A DNA stretch of 42,825 nt from Vibrio halioticoli NBRC 102217. GTDB taxonomy: Bacteria; Pseudomonadota; Gammaproteobacteria; Enterobacterales; Vibrionaceae. Of this stretch, positions 17,015 through 25,756 are shown piece by piece. A model generated the notes under the pieces. The model ran no database searches, was not told where the DNA came from, and saw only the letters and a list, made by a program, of their open reading frames with translations. The DNA lies in assembly GCF_000496695.1 (NCBI RefSeq), contig NZ_BAUJ01000046.1, positions 1-42,825 on the forward strand, written 5' to 3'. The translations under genes and the position numbers were made by a program. The first letter of the stretch is position 1; the number at the start of each line of letters is the position of its first letter.

Positions 17015-17551
17015 TTACCCTTGGTTAAAAAGCTGTGCGACTGTGTTCATTGGCAGGAACATACGAATACTTCCATTATGTTCACACAACACTTGAAAAC
17101 CAAACTTGGTATAGAACGCTTGCGCTGAGTCAGTAAGGCAATCCACGACAATGGCGTATGCCCGCATATGGTGGTTAACTTGCCATAGGTACTTTAGAGC
17201 ACGGATTAGACTGACTTTACCTAACCCAGAGCCATGAAACTCCTTATGCACTCCTAGCTGAGCCAAAAGAAAAACAGGAATGGGATATCGAGGCAGTTTC
17301 TTGGCATGTTGCGCTGGCAATGTTTCTCGGCTAATAGAACTAGGCGCTACAGTGTAAAAAGCACAAATTGCATATTTTTGATTTAGCAGTGGTTGAGAGC
17401 TAGGTAGAACCATAGTTCGGCTAATACCTGCTTGCATGTGTTTTACTGCTTGAGTCCTGATAAATGTATTTAGTTCTCGCTCACCGCAATCAAATGAAGT
17501 GCGATCATGCTTGGATTTATTAAGTTCTACGAACTCATTACCCCAACTCAC
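17015..17551 (-). CDS. GNAT toxin of a TacAT-type toxin-antitoxin pair
   Basis: A 178-residue GCN5-related acetyltransferase. The opening ...FDCGERELNTFIRTQAVKH and the acetyl-CoA loop LGVHKEFHGSGLGKVSLIRAL are characteristic of TacT/AtaT-like toxins, which acetylate aminoacyl-tRNA and block translation. YTKFGF near residue 147 provides the conserved catalytic Tyr. It starts with GTG, overlapping the antitoxin stop by four bases (GTGA), so translation is coupled. Both domains look intact. This pair is one of the commonest mobile toxin-antitoxin modules in Vibrio, often in integron cassettes, but no attC site was seen here. Confidence 0.9.
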   Translation of the reverse strand: MSWGNEFVELNKSKHDRTSFDCGERELNTFIRTQAVKHMQAGISRTMVLPSSQPLLNQKYAICAFYTVAPSSISRETLPAQHAKKLPRYPIPVFLLAQLGVHKEFHGSGLGKVSLIRALKYLWQVNHHMRAYAIVVDCLTDSAQAFYTKFGFQVLCEHNGSIRMFLPMNTVAQLFNQG

Positions 17552-17817
17552 TTAATGCCGCTCTCATCAGTGAACCTAACCGCTTCAAGTAACGCCTGAT
17601 TTGGCGTATTGGCCTTCTCGCAAGCGACCATAAATTCATCAAACACACTATCCTTAACTACGATACTTTCATGCTGCTCAATTACCTGAGTAGCATCTTC
17701 ATCCATAAGCCTAACAACATATTCAGTTAAACTTTTTAGACCAAGTAACGCCGATGCTTTTTCAGCTCTAGCCTTGATCTCTTCATCAAGACGAATATCT
17801 AAACGTGCAGATGCCAT
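17548..17817 (-). CDS. DUF1778 ribbon-helix-helix antitoxin
   Basis: An 89-residue DUF1778 antitoxin. The N-terminal part (MASARLDIRLDEEIKARAEKA) is the ribbon-helix-helix DNA-binding fold; the acidic C-terminal half (from VIEQHESIVVKDSVFDEFM) wraps the acetyltransferase. The ATG at 17817 follows GGAGAGGTT and is much better than an upstream in-frame start. The promoter and TACGG operators are directly upstream, as expected for conditional cooperativity between toxin and antitoxin. Confidence 0.9.
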   Translation of the reverse strand: MASARLDIRLDEEIKARAEKASALLGLKSLTEYVVRLMDEDATQVIEQHESIVVKDSVFDEFMVACEKANTPNQALLEAVRFTDESGIK

Positions 17818-17830
17818 AACCTCTCCTATG

Positions 17831-17905
17831 TACGGATACTTGCCGTAATAATCTGGATTATAGTATAAATAAACAGCACCTTCAATTTGTACGGATGTTT
17901 TACGG
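17831..17905 (-). promoter_or_regulatory. TacA/TacT operator region with TACGG boxes
   Basis: TACGG occurs at 17831, 17890 and 17901, with CCGTA at 17843-17847. The pair at 17831-17847 is a perfect inverted repeat with a 7-base spacer between the promoter and the start codon; the pair at 17890 and 17901 is a direct repeat 11 bases apart, upstream of the -35. This flanks the promoter on both sides, a fitting layout for autorepression by a ribbon-helix-helix protein. Confidence 0.65.
17857..17885 (-). promoter_or_regulatory. Sigma-70 promoter of the toxin-antitoxin operon
   Basis: On the minus strand TTGAAG (17885-17880) and a perfect TATAAT (17862-17857) are separated by exactly 17 bases, about 40 bases before the antitoxin start. 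Confidence 0.8.
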
Positions 17906-17966
17906 AATCTAAAGTAACAAGACAAGTGCACGTTGTAGTGCTCCACTGTTACTCTTCTATAAGACC

Positions 17967-18161
17967 TTACTTTTTCAGTTCAGATGTAATCGCACCAACT
18001 GTTCGACAGTGAATTGCAGCTAATACCTTAACTTGTTTACCAGATGAAAACTGTGCAGCTAACTCAACACCTTGCTCGTCTGTCCAAGGCAATACCTTCC
18101 AACTTCTAGCAAACAACAATACCAATAAAGAAAAACGGGGCAGACCCCTCATTTTGCACAT
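17967..18161 (-). pseudogene. Truncated gene fragment fused to a dispersed repeat
   Basis: A 64-codon frame whose last 45 residues (from WKVLPWTDEQGVELAAQF to HCRTVGAITSELKK) read like the C-terminal helix-turn-helix-like segment of a larger protein, with the spacing of a WT(D/E)E...L...F..G..V..LA...RT.GAI motif. Its first codons are made of the dispersed 24-bp repeat at 18137-18160, so the original upstream part appears to have been cut off at that repeat. No binding site precedes the ATG. The parent gene was not recognised. Confidence 0.45.
18137..18160 (+). repeat. Dispersed 24-bp repeat, copy A
   Basis: Matches the pattern GGGGTCAG, seven to eight bases including CTT, then TTTTGCAT found at three other places in the window (22803-22826 and 28008-28031 inverted, 25982-26006 direct). 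This copy is diverged in its middle. Confidence 0.55.
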
Positions 18162-18211
18162 TAGTACAAAACAGCGACCTACCCCGTCAAATAGTGAGTT
18201 ATATAACCGTA

Positions 18212-19777
18212 TTATTTAAATACGATGTTAGAACCAACCATCTCTTCAGTCAGTACCGTTAGGTTAGATGCACCCACCGAACCAACAGCTTTAACTAGAC
18301 CTTGCTCATCTCGCTCCATTGCTGGTTTGTCAGTTGAGATGCCTTTTGGTAAAGGATCTAGCCCTTCGATTTGGCCGTAGAAGATGTTGTTCTTGAATTT
18401 AGAACCTACCATCTTAAATTTCTCACCTTCAAACTGTCTAAATGCGTTTGTGCCAGGCTCAGCTGCAATAGATAGGTTGTTTTCAAATACAGTGTCAACC
18501 GCTGGGAAGATTGTCTCAGCGCGAGTGTTGTCTGTTAGGCTCACACGGTGGATAGCGTTACTACCAAAAATACCTTGTGTGTTGTTCACTAAGGTGTTGT
18601 TTTTCACTACAACATCTTTTGGCGTCCACTGCTTCTGTAGAGTTTTACCCACAGAGTCTTTGCTTAGCACTTCGCCATTAGCCACATCGATGATGCCAGT
18701 ATTTAGCACAAGACCGCCACGATACGTGCCCTTGCCTAAAGTACCTTCAATGTAGTTGTTTTCAATCAGGTGATTTTCATCATAAATACGGATACCACCA
18801 GAGTTGACTGTCTTACCCGGCAAGATAACATTGTTCGTTACAACGTTATTGTGACCGTGGCGCAGTGAAATCATAGAAGTACTATTGCGGATAGTATTGC
18901 TGTCAAACGTAACGCCGCTCGCCTTAATAGAGATTAGCTCGATTTCGCCTGAACCTTTTTTACCGACATAACCACTGATGTTGTCAAAGTAGTTGTTCTT
19001 AACCACACTTTGAGAGTCAAACAATGAGTTGTGGCTATCGCCTACACGGATTGCTTGGCGGTCATTACGGTTTGTTCTAACCATTTTCGGATTAGAGTTT
19101 TCAATCAACTCGATATCCAAAGCAGTCAAATCTTTGAAGATATTACCTTCAATCAAAGTCTTTTCTAACTTAGCTGAAGTTTGAACAACAAGCATTGCAC
19201 CACGCTTGTACTTACCTTCAAAAGTGTTGTTAGTAATTTTGTTGTTTTCACCGCCAACAGTTACCCAACGGATGTTAGGGTATTTGCCTTTCGCGTCTGG
19301 CACGTAAGGATAATCGTTGAACTTGTAGATTACAGAGTTATTCAGTGTGTTGTTTTTGCCGAAAATACCGAACACACCCATGATGTTTGCATCATGGCTT
19401 ACTGTGCTAAGTGTCGCGCCGCCATCTGTAAATACCAAGCTTTCAATTAGGTTGTTATCACCTTTGATGATGAACTGAGTTGAGCCATTAAAAATAACGC
19501 TACCCGCAACTTCAGGTTTAATAGTGACGTTGTTAGCCGTTAGCGTAACGCTACCCAAATCACGGTAGTGACCGGCTTTAATGCTGATCACGTCACCATC
19601 TTTAGCGTTTACGATGCTTTCACGAAGCTCTAAAACTTGCTGCATTGACGCGATGCTAACGCCTTGATCTACCATCACCAAAGTCGGCTTTGTTACCAAC
19701 TCAGTTTGACCTTGGTTAGCGGCACAACCCGCTAGTAGTAAAGAACCTGCGATTAATAAAATGGGTGTCTTTTTCAT
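18212..19777 (-). CDS. PL6-family alginate lyase lipoprotein
   Basis: A 521-residue parallel beta-helix enzyme of polysaccharide lyase family 6, which cleaves alginate (other members act on dermatan or chondroitin sulfate) by beta-elimination. A lipobox LLAGC places the lipid-anchored Cys at residue 18, so it is probably attached to the outer membrane. The active-site stretch GEIELISIKAS (277-287) supplies the Glu residues that hold calcium and catalytic Lys285, and ISLRHGHNN (303-311) supplies Arg306; both match the family. The many N(N)xxxNN turns from 105 to 480 are the helix coils. Only the single catalytic domain is seen; two-domain PL6 enzymes are longer. No other alginate gene is adjacent, so the rest of the pathway must be elsewhere. 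Confidence 0.88.
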   Translation of the reverse strand: MKKTPILLIAGSLLLAGCAANQGQTELVTKPTLVMVDQGVSIASMQQVLELRESIVNAKDGDVISIKAGHYRDLGSVTLTANNVTIKPEVAGSVIFNGSTQFIIKGDNNLIESLVFTDGGATLSTVSHDANIMGVFGIFGKNNTLNNSVIYKFNDYPYVPDAKGKYPNIRWVTVGGENNKITNNTFEGKYKRGAMLVVQTSAKLEKTLIEGNIFKDLTALDIELIENSNPKMVRTNRNDRQAIRVGDSHNSLFDSQSVVKNNYFDNISGYVGKKGSGEIELISIKASGVTFDSNTIRNSTSMISLRHGHNNVVTNNVILPGKTVNSGGIRIYDENHLIENNYIEGTLGKGTYRGGLVLNTGIIDVANGEVLSKDSVGKTLQKQWTPKDVVVKNNTLVNNTQGIFGSNAIHRVSLTDNTRAETIFPAVDTVFENNLSIAAEPGTNAFRQFEGEKFKMVGSKFKNNIFYGQIEGLDPLPKGISTDKPAMERDEQGLVKAVGSVGASNLTVLTEEMVGSNIVFK

Positions 19778-20337
19778 GACTATCTCTTTTGTAGGGATTT
19801 ATTCTGAGGCGAACATTAGCAACAACAATCACACTCAAGCAATTGCATAGAGCCATTATTGCTATCAAAGACCGCTCTTTTTCGTCATTTTGTCGACTAG
19901 GTCATGTATTTTAATACTACAAGTAAGTCGGCGGTAATTTGGTCTTGAAAAATGGAGTGAATGTCAGTAGATAACCCGCGAATACTTGGATAAAAAATAG
20001 GCTATAGGTTGATATGAATTGCGACTAAGGACAGATTTTTAATGCTTAGGTATGCTGATTTGTCTGATCATTATGAGGATAAAGCTGTGGCATCGAGTGC
20101 AGGGTAGTTAGTGACTTTTAACTAACCTCAAGGTTTGATTTTGTAAAATTACTACTGTGTGATGAACCTTTATTCGATAAAAGATCATACGGGATTATTT
20201 CTGAATTAGTTCAGAGTCCTGCGGTAACATGCCTTTGGACAATAAACGAGTTTAAGGATCTCAACTATCCGAATACCTGTAAACAAAAACAGCTACACAA
20301 AGTCCGAATTGGAGAGCCTAGAAATTTTCTAGGGTTT
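19778..20337. other. Intergenic region at the left edge of the accessory block
   Basis: A 560-base AT-rich stretch. The end nearest the alginate lyase should hold its promoter: on the minus strand TTGCTT and TAATGT are spaced by 18 bases. A short hairpin CCTAGAAA/TTTCTAGG at about 20319-20336 lies just after the stop of the gene at 20338 but lacks a T tract. No gene, RNA or terminal repeat was recognised. Confidence 0.4.
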
Positions 20338-22569
20338 TCAGAACTTACCACCACTTAAATGACCCACACTTTCCCAGACTCTGGAATGCTCAATAACTTC
20401 TAGAAATTCTTTGCCGCTAAATCCATTTTTGTACAATGAGAATACTTCGGAAACAAAGTTCACAGGTTCACCAGATGCTAGTGACGACAAGACTGTTTGT
20501 TCTTGGTTACACAAGAAGTAAGCATTGTCTGCTAATGCGATTAGAAGCTCCTCTACTGTAACCTTCATAAAACCAGAAAAATATTCATGGTCAAATTCAA
20601 TGGATGTATCAGCGATCAAACCAACGACGCTCGGAGTATCGATAGCTAACGATAAGGTTTTCCGAAGCTGCTCATCAACTTGGAGCTCCATTGTTATTGC
20701 TTCAACTTTCTTCCTCACTTGTATACCGGCTTTGCGTAAAGTTCTATCTCGATGATAAAAGATTTCAGACGTAGTCGTTCTGCGATACGTTGATTTTACT
20801 TCGATAACAATCACGATATTGTCTATTGCACAAATTAAATCTATTTCCCCAGCTTTGGCTCCCCAACGGCTTTTCGGGGTATAGTTTTTTAAAACTGAGA
20901 ACCCTTTGAGCTTGAATTCATCACCCAGCTGATTTTCGATTCTTGTTGTTTCATCCTTCAATGAACTACGTTGATTTGCAAATCGGCGTAGATTATTTAC
21001 AGCATTAACAGAACTTTCTTGAACTGACATTAACCAAGGAAGTTGAACGCAATGGATACCGATTTTAAAGATGGGTTTTTCGGTAAGTTGTGGAAGAGCT
21101 TTAGTCGGAGAGGCTTTCAAGAGTGCGCTGTACTTTTTAAAGTCAAGGCACCAGAAATCCAAAATTGCTTTAGCCGTATTGATATTACCATTTGGAAAAT
21201 CGTCCGATACCGTCCAGCCTACAATGTTGTTAATCTTGTCTTTCCAGAGCGACCATGTAATTGGGAATCGATTTTGTCCTATCGCTAGTCCTTTTATAGC
21301 AACTATGCCAATGGCTTTCTGCCAATCACCTACCTCTGCAAACTCTCGTTCAAATGCTTGGATATACTCCTTTATGTAAAAAGATACCATTAACTCTCTA
21401 GACAATAGAGCCTGAAATAGATTTACGTTAAGTCCTGAATTAGTGGTAACGAATGATTCCAATCCGTACACCTTTTGAAGTTCGAGCCGGCTTGCTATTG
21501 CTTTTATGTAAGCGAATTGGTTACTTTCATGGTTCTCACTTGTTCCAATTTGCTTTAATGCCATACCAGAACTTATGAACTCATCTACTGCTAAGTTAAA
21601 CCAGTAGCCCCGTAGCATTTTTTGCCGATATCCATTTTGCTCCCATGTATCGTCTAAACGACTATCTAGACGCTTCAATGTTAGGCACTTGTTATGGACC
21701 GAAAAATGAAGTGAATCATTGAAGCAAAATGGATGAACACTCTGAGATATAAATTCATCGAGTTCTACTTGAGCTTGTACTAGTTGACTAAAAATGTGTA
21801 GAAAAGCATCTGCTCTAGAACTGTCTTCATCAGACGGAAAAACTAGCGGGGCATGATATCTTTTTAAAGATTGTGAAATCTTAATATCGTTTAAGGTAAA
21901 ACTTTCATTGGATACATGTCTCAATTTCCATTGTACTAATCTTGTCAACGCCCTTAACTGGGAATCAGCACTTATAGCCCCACCATCAAGCGAAATAGCC
22001 GGTTTCTTCAAGTGTTTAAATGAGTAAGCAGCAGAAAAAGACATGAACTCAAACAAGGTTAAAAATTTTAACGGTTCACTGTATTCCTTTACTAAATCTA
22101 GCCTATCTTTATGTGCTGATTGAAACGCTTGACAGGTTGTGATGAGTTCTTCTAGCGCATTTGGGTTTTGATTCGCTATTGCCCTAATCTCGTTCCATTT
22201 CACATGCTCGTTTTTTAGAACTAGTTGAGAACGACGAATTGCAGTACGAATAGTCGCCGGCGATTCTGCAAGAATTTTAGTTATTAAGTGAAGGTTTTCG
22301 GCGATATCTTGTTCGAAGTAACGGGCTAACGCGAGTATGAAAATATCAGTTTTATATGTTGCTAACGGAATTTCATCAACAAACTTTGAGTTCCAAAAGG
22401 ATTCATCTCGGTTTAGTTGGGGCTTCGCTCCCCTTTTCTTAGAAGGTTTCCTGTAAAGGTATACTTCAATCACATGCTTGTATGGACAATAACTATGATG
22501 TTCCTCCTTTAAAGTTAAGAAAAGTTCATCATAATAATTAGGTTCACGATCTAACATCAAGGATTCCAT
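20338..22569 (-). CDS. Large protein with C-terminal PD-(D/E)XK nuclease motif
   Basis: A 743-residue soluble protein of unknown family. The first 540 residues are mostly helical with no recognised motif. A PD-(D/E)XK nuclease core follows: a helix with Glu (RIENQLGDEFKLKGF), then GEIDLI (574-579, Asp577), then IVIVIEVKS (583-592, Glu590 and Lys592). This spacing suits Mrr/NERD-like or Holliday-junction-like nucleases. A further 150 residues close the protein. It starts at 22569 or at an in-frame ATG at 22557, which has a slightly better binding site. It stands alone beside the KAP NTPase locus in accessory DNA, which together with the nuclease core suggests, without proof, a role against foreign DNA. 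Confidence 0.6.
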   Translation of the reverse strand: MESLMLDREPNYYDELFLTLKEEHHSYCPYKHVIEVYLYRKPSKKRGAKPQLNRDESFWNSKFVDEIPLATYKTDIFILALARYFEQDIAENLHLITKILAESPATIRTAIRRSQLVLKNEHVKWNEIRAIANQNPNALEELITTCQAFQSAHKDRLDLVKEYSEPLKFLTLFEFMSFSAAYSFKHLKKPAISLDGGAISADSQLRALTRLVQWKLRHVSNESFTLNDIKISQSLKRYHAPLVFPSDEDSSRADAFLHIFSQLVQAQVELDEFISQSVHPFCFNDSLHFSVHNKCLTLKRLDSRLDDTWEQNGYRQKMLRGYWFNLAVDEFISSGMALKQIGTSENHESNQFAYIKAIASRLELQKVYGLESFVTTNSGLNVNLFQALLSRELMVSFYIKEYIQAFEREFAEVGDWQKAIGIVAIKGLAIGQNRFPITWSLWKDKINNIVGWTVSDDFPNGNINTAKAILDFWCLDFKKYSALLKASPTKALPQLTEKPIFKIGIHCVQLPWLMSVQESSVNAVNNLRRFANQRSSLKDETTRIENQLGDEFKLKGFSVLKNYTPKSRWGAKAGEIDLICAIDNIVIVIEVKSTYRRTTTSEIFYHRDRTLRKAGIQVRKKVEAITMELQVDEQLRKTLSLAIDTPSVVGLIADTSIEFDHEYFSGFMKVTVEELLIALADNAYFLCNQEQTVLSSLASGEPVNFVSEVFSLYKNGFSGKEFLEVIEHSRVWESVGHLSGGKF

Positions 22570-22876
22570 TCACTACATAGTGTTATTCGGTGTCACCTAA
22601 TCTAAACCATTGAACAGTTAAGGGGAATAGAGATTGCCCTCTACTCCTCAAACACACTTATTATATAAGCAGAATTATAGAATAATACTACCAACCTTCG
22701 TCCCTGTCGGATCTAACTTAAACGCGTTTTTGGACAAAAACGTGTCAGTGACTTTCCTAAATTAGCAAATTACGGATTAACTCAGGTATTGAAAACTTTG
22801 TTATGCAAAACGCAAGACGCGACCCCATTGGTTGCGGTAGCTAACCTAACTTCTCCTAAACGCTTTGTTTGTCAAA
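22570..22876. other. Intergenic region with a repeat copy and a hairpin
   Basis: Holds dispersed repeat copy B (22803-22826) and an inverted repeat at 22722-22745 (ACGCGTTTTT against AAAAACGTGT). The promoter of the nuclease gene should be in its left part, but no clear site was found. Confidence 0.4.
22803..22826 (-). repeat. Dispersed 24-bp repeat, copy B
   Basis: Read on the minus strand: GGGGTCGCGTCTT then GCGTTTTGCAT. It matches the consensus of copies A, C and D and lies between the nuclease gene and the two-gene unit facing the KAP NTPase. Confidence 0.55.
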
Positions 22877-23278
22877 CTAATCGCAACCCTTCAAACAATA
22901 AGCCAAACGAGTGTATTTAATGTGTGCAATAGACGCTACAATAAATAAAGCTATTTGGAGAGCACCTATCAAATAATTATGGTCTTGAGTAAGAGCTAAT
23001 ACATAGATAGTAACGCTGACTGAAGACATGATCGTTGTTCGAGCCATAAAGCCATCTAAGCCCACTTCGTTCAACCTCCCCTTATAATCTCTTATAGCAC
23101 TCCTCACATTAAATGCAGCACTAGAGTAAATCATTGCACTAGCTATCGACCAATCTCCAGTTAGGATTAGCTCCTCGAACTTACCTGTTAGGACTTTAAC
23201 GACTATCAGCAGAATGAAGGGCGTCGCTATAAATGAATAGGATGTGATCGCCGATTTAAGATCATTCGGGCAGTTCAT
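22877..23278 (-). CDS. Small membrane protein, partner in the KAP locus
   Basis: A 133-residue protein with four hydrophobic segments (about 12-28, 40-55, 82-97 and 103-120), separated by a charged cytoplasmic-looking loop SAIRDYKGRLNEVGLDG. No family was recognised. It overlaps the end of the upstream 280-residue gene by 17 bases, so the two are surely co-translated. With a membrane protein as last gene and a KAP-type NTPase divergent, an effector role at the membrane is conceivable (inference). Confidence 0.6.
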   Translation of the reverse strand: MNCPNDLKSAITSYSFIATPFILLIVVKVLTGKFEELILTGDWSIASAMIYSSAAFNVRSAIRDYKGRLNEVGLDGFMARTTIMSSVSVTIYVLALTQDHNYLIGALQIALFIVASIAHIKYTRLAYCLKGCD

Positions 23279-24104
23279 TTTGAGTTCCAGTGTAACGAAT
23301 AATGTCTATGACCAGTTTGATCTGCGCATTTCTAATCTTATCTTCCCCATCGATAGATACAACATCATACTCAGAGTGTACTAACAGCGAATCTTTAGCT
23401 GCAGGGTTTACTTCATTGTTCTGGTACTGTTCTAGCCATTTCTTGTGAGTAATTTCAGCACTATAACGCTTACCAGTTTTCTCACTGATAAACTCCCATT
23501 TAGCTGTCCCCAAATTACAAGGTCTAAAGACTCTCACGACTTCTAATCCATCATGGTGACCTTTTATACTTGAATACATTTGCTTCAAGTCCCCAGTAAA
23601 GCGAAAGTTGGGATCGAAAGGAACGACATTGTTACGATCTTCATGTTCTTCACTAATAGTCAGCTTTTCATTAGGCATTAGCTTTTTGTTGGCTTCAGAC
23701 CATTTATCCATAGTCATAGCAACCTCACGCTCATCAAAGTGAGGCTCTAACCTAACCTTATTGTGATGACCACAAGTAGTCGCTTTGGCAATCAGACGCA
23801 CTTTCTCTCTAGCTAATACCTTACTAACCTGTTCCTTCTCAGTAAACTCACCCGTTAACTCACGAAGCAACGAATTAGGTTGAGTCCATTCATCCACACA
23901 AATCATCAAACGAGCCAAGATAGAGCCATGCACTACCTCTTTCATCTCCAATTCAAAATCAGCCTCATAGCCAATTGACTGAATGATTAACTGCCCCATT
24001 TCCTGATAAGTAGAGATAAAGTTTCCCATTGCATGGAACACTTCAGCAGGGTTCTTCCTATTAGGATTGTACTTAAGGTGAAACTCAATGATTCTTGGGT
24101 TCAT
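23262..24104 (-). CDS. Soluble protein of unknown function, partner in the KAP locus
   Basis: A 280-residue soluble protein with no recognised family. The N-terminal 90 residues are mostly amphipathic (QEMGQLIIQSIGYEADFEL...GSILARLMICVDEW), resembling small proteins that assemble into rings, and the C-terminal half is charged with a segment EFISEKTGKRYSAEITHKKWLEQYQ that looks like a beta-strand pair. No catalytic motif was found. It is the first gene of a two-gene unit whose start faces the KAP NTPase across 170 bases, and its end overlaps the membrane protein gene. Composition is AT-rich like the rest of this block. Confidence 0.6.
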   Translation of the reverse strand: MNPRIIEFHLKYNPNRKNPAEVFHAMGNFISTYQEMGQLIIQSIGYEADFELEMKEVVHGSILARLMICVDEWTQPNSLLRELTGEFTEKEQVSKVLAREKVRLIAKATTCGHHNKVRLEPHFDEREVAMTMDKWSEANKKLMPNEKLTISEEHEDRNNVVPFDPNFRFTGDLKQMYSSIKGHHDGLEVVRVFRPCNLGTAKWEFISEKTGKRYSAEITHKKWLEQYQNNEVNPAAKDSLLVHSEYDVVSIDGEDKIRNAQIKLVIDIIRYTGTQNELPE

Positions 24105-24274
24105 TTGCCTAGCCTATTATTGGTGTACATTGTTCAAACAAAGGAATACTACACTAAATACTTATTTTGGAACCCTAACCCTCCCACAATACTGTTATTT
24201 AGCATTCATCATTATGATCTAATCAGTGTTACCCTTATTTGATTACATCATTGATTTATCTAGGGTTATTTTAA
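24105..24274. promoter_or_regulatory. Divergent promoter region of the KAP locus
   Basis: A 170-base AT-rich gap from which the NTPase and the two-gene unit are transcribed in opposite directions. No perfect -35/-10 pair stands out; AGGG upstream of the ATG at 24275 is a possible binding site. Joint control from this region is likely. Confidence 0.45.
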
Positions 24275-25744
24275 ATGCCAGAAATACAAATCAAGCACCA
24301 CAGTTGGCTCGAAGAGTTCACTTTCGAAAACTGCCTTTTAAACCGTCATGACTATGGTCAGTTCATTGCAGATTACATTACAGAAGAAAATGAGGGGTTC
24401 GTACTAAACCTGAATGGAGCTTGGGGGAGCGGTAAAACACAGTTCCTTAAGCGCTTATACACCCTGTTAAACAACCAAAACCACCCAACAATCTATATTG
24501 ACGCTTGGGAAAGCGACTTCACGAAAGAGCCACTGACTGTTGTAAGTAGTGAGCTACTTTCCCAGCTAGAAAAGTATTCAGCCATTACTGGTTCTGACTT
24601 CGATGCAGTCAAATCATTACTAGGTAAGTTCATTAAAGGTACAGCAATAGCTGCAAGCGGTTATGTGTCCAAGAAACTATTAGATGACAGTGCAACTGGT
24701 GTTGAAGCTGTTAAGACACTATTCGAAAAGACTGACGCTGACTACATTTCTTCAATCCAAAAAGGATACACGGAACAAATTGACGCAATAAAAGAAATAA
24801 GAACAAAGCTATCTCTACTCGCTGAAATTCTCAAACAAAACCATGGCCAAGAGCTGCCGATTGTTGTTTTAGTAGATGAGCTTGATAGATGCAGACCTGA
24901 TTACGCTATTGAAATGCTAGAAGTGATTAAACACTTCTTTGATACTAAGCACTTTGTTTTCATCATAGCTACCGATACTGAACAGTTATGCTGCTCAATC
25001 AAGGCTATTTATGGCGATGATTTCGATTCTGAAAAGTACCTCAAACGCTTCTTCCATCGGAAGGCTCAGTTACCTATGCCTGATCTAAAGCATTACCTCA
25101 ACGCAATGGGTTTAAATGAGAAGATAGATAGCTTTACGAATCTAATTTTGATCCCGAGTTTAAATGGCATTGATGTCGACATTCATGTACACATTGAACT
25201 TGTATCTAAGGCTTACAACCTCGACGTAAGATCCGTAGACCAACTCACAGCCAAGTTTTTTGCATGCCTCAGAACCGCAAACAACTCACCTAAACAACAA
25301 GTGATTAACACCTTTACCCTACTTATTGCTCTTGTAGAGTTTGATAGAAATGCAGATGAATACAAAAACCGAAAACAAGACAATAAACAAAGGAATAATT
25401 TTATCGGATGTAATGTCGTCACTTTATTTGACTACCACCAAAACAGCGGTAAGGTCGTCAACAAAAAGCTATTTGATCTGTGCCTAGAATCCAGTTCTAA
25501 ACTATATAAAGAAATTGAAGATAGATGGCATAAGGAAGTTTTTCAAATTGAGCCGATGTATCCAGAAGATGTTTATCACTACACTAGGAACAACGATACA
25601 ATTAACTACGCATTAACCAATGTCGAAAGTAGTTTACTAAATTCACTACGAGCTTATGCGTATGAACCTCGCGATGGCACACCTAAATACTGGTTTTGGG
25701 ATGATTACACGAGAGTAGTTGAGCTTGCAGGCAACATTGAATAA
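24275..25744 (+). CDS. KAP-family P-loop NTPase
   Basis: A 489-residue KAP NTPase (the family of Kidins220/ARMS and PifA). Walker A is GAWGSGKT at 48-55; Walker B is VVLVDELDRC at 197-206, the DELDR(C)RP form typical of KAP proteins. FIIATDTEQL (sensor-like) and the segment around YLKRFFHRKAQLP follow in the usual order. Many KAP proteins have membrane helices between Walker A and B; here only a weakly hydrophobic stretch (about 115-136) is present, so it is probably soluble or peripheral. The C-terminal 200 residues are unrecognised. PifA of plasmid F excludes phage T7, and KAP ATPases recur in defence loci; combined with the divergent partner genes this makes an antiphage role plausible. 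Confidence 0.8.
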   Translation: MPEIQIKHHSWLEEFTFENCLLNRHDYGQFIADYITEENEGFVLNLNGAWGSGKTQFLKRLYTLLNNQNHPTIYIDAWESDFTKEPLTVVSSELLSQLEKYSAITGSDFDAVKSLLGKFIKGTAIAASGYVSKKLLDDSATGVEAVKTLFEKTDADYISSIQKGYTEQIDAIKEIRTKLSLLAEILKQNHGQELPIVVLVDELDRCRPDYAIEMLEVIKHFFDTKHFVFIIATDTEQLCCSIKAIYGDDFDSEKYLKRFFHRKAQLPMPDLKHYLNAMGLNEKIDSFTNLILIPSLNGIDVDIHVHIELVSKAYNLDVRSVDQLTAKFFACLRTANNSPKQQVINTFTLLIALVEFDRNADEYKNRKQDNKQRNNFIGCNVVTLFDYHQNSGKVVNKKLFDLCLESSSKLYKEIEDRWHKEVFQIEPMYPEDVYHYTRNNDTINYALTNVESSLLNSLRAYAYEPRDGTPKYWFWDDYTRVVELAGNIE

Positions 25745-25756
25745 TGAAGAGAAGGA

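Noticed and set aside
22722..22745. Inverted repeat ACGCGTTTTT/AAAAACGTGT as terminator
   Set aside because: The stem includes its own T/A tracts, neither neighbouring gene ends here, and no independent T run follows.
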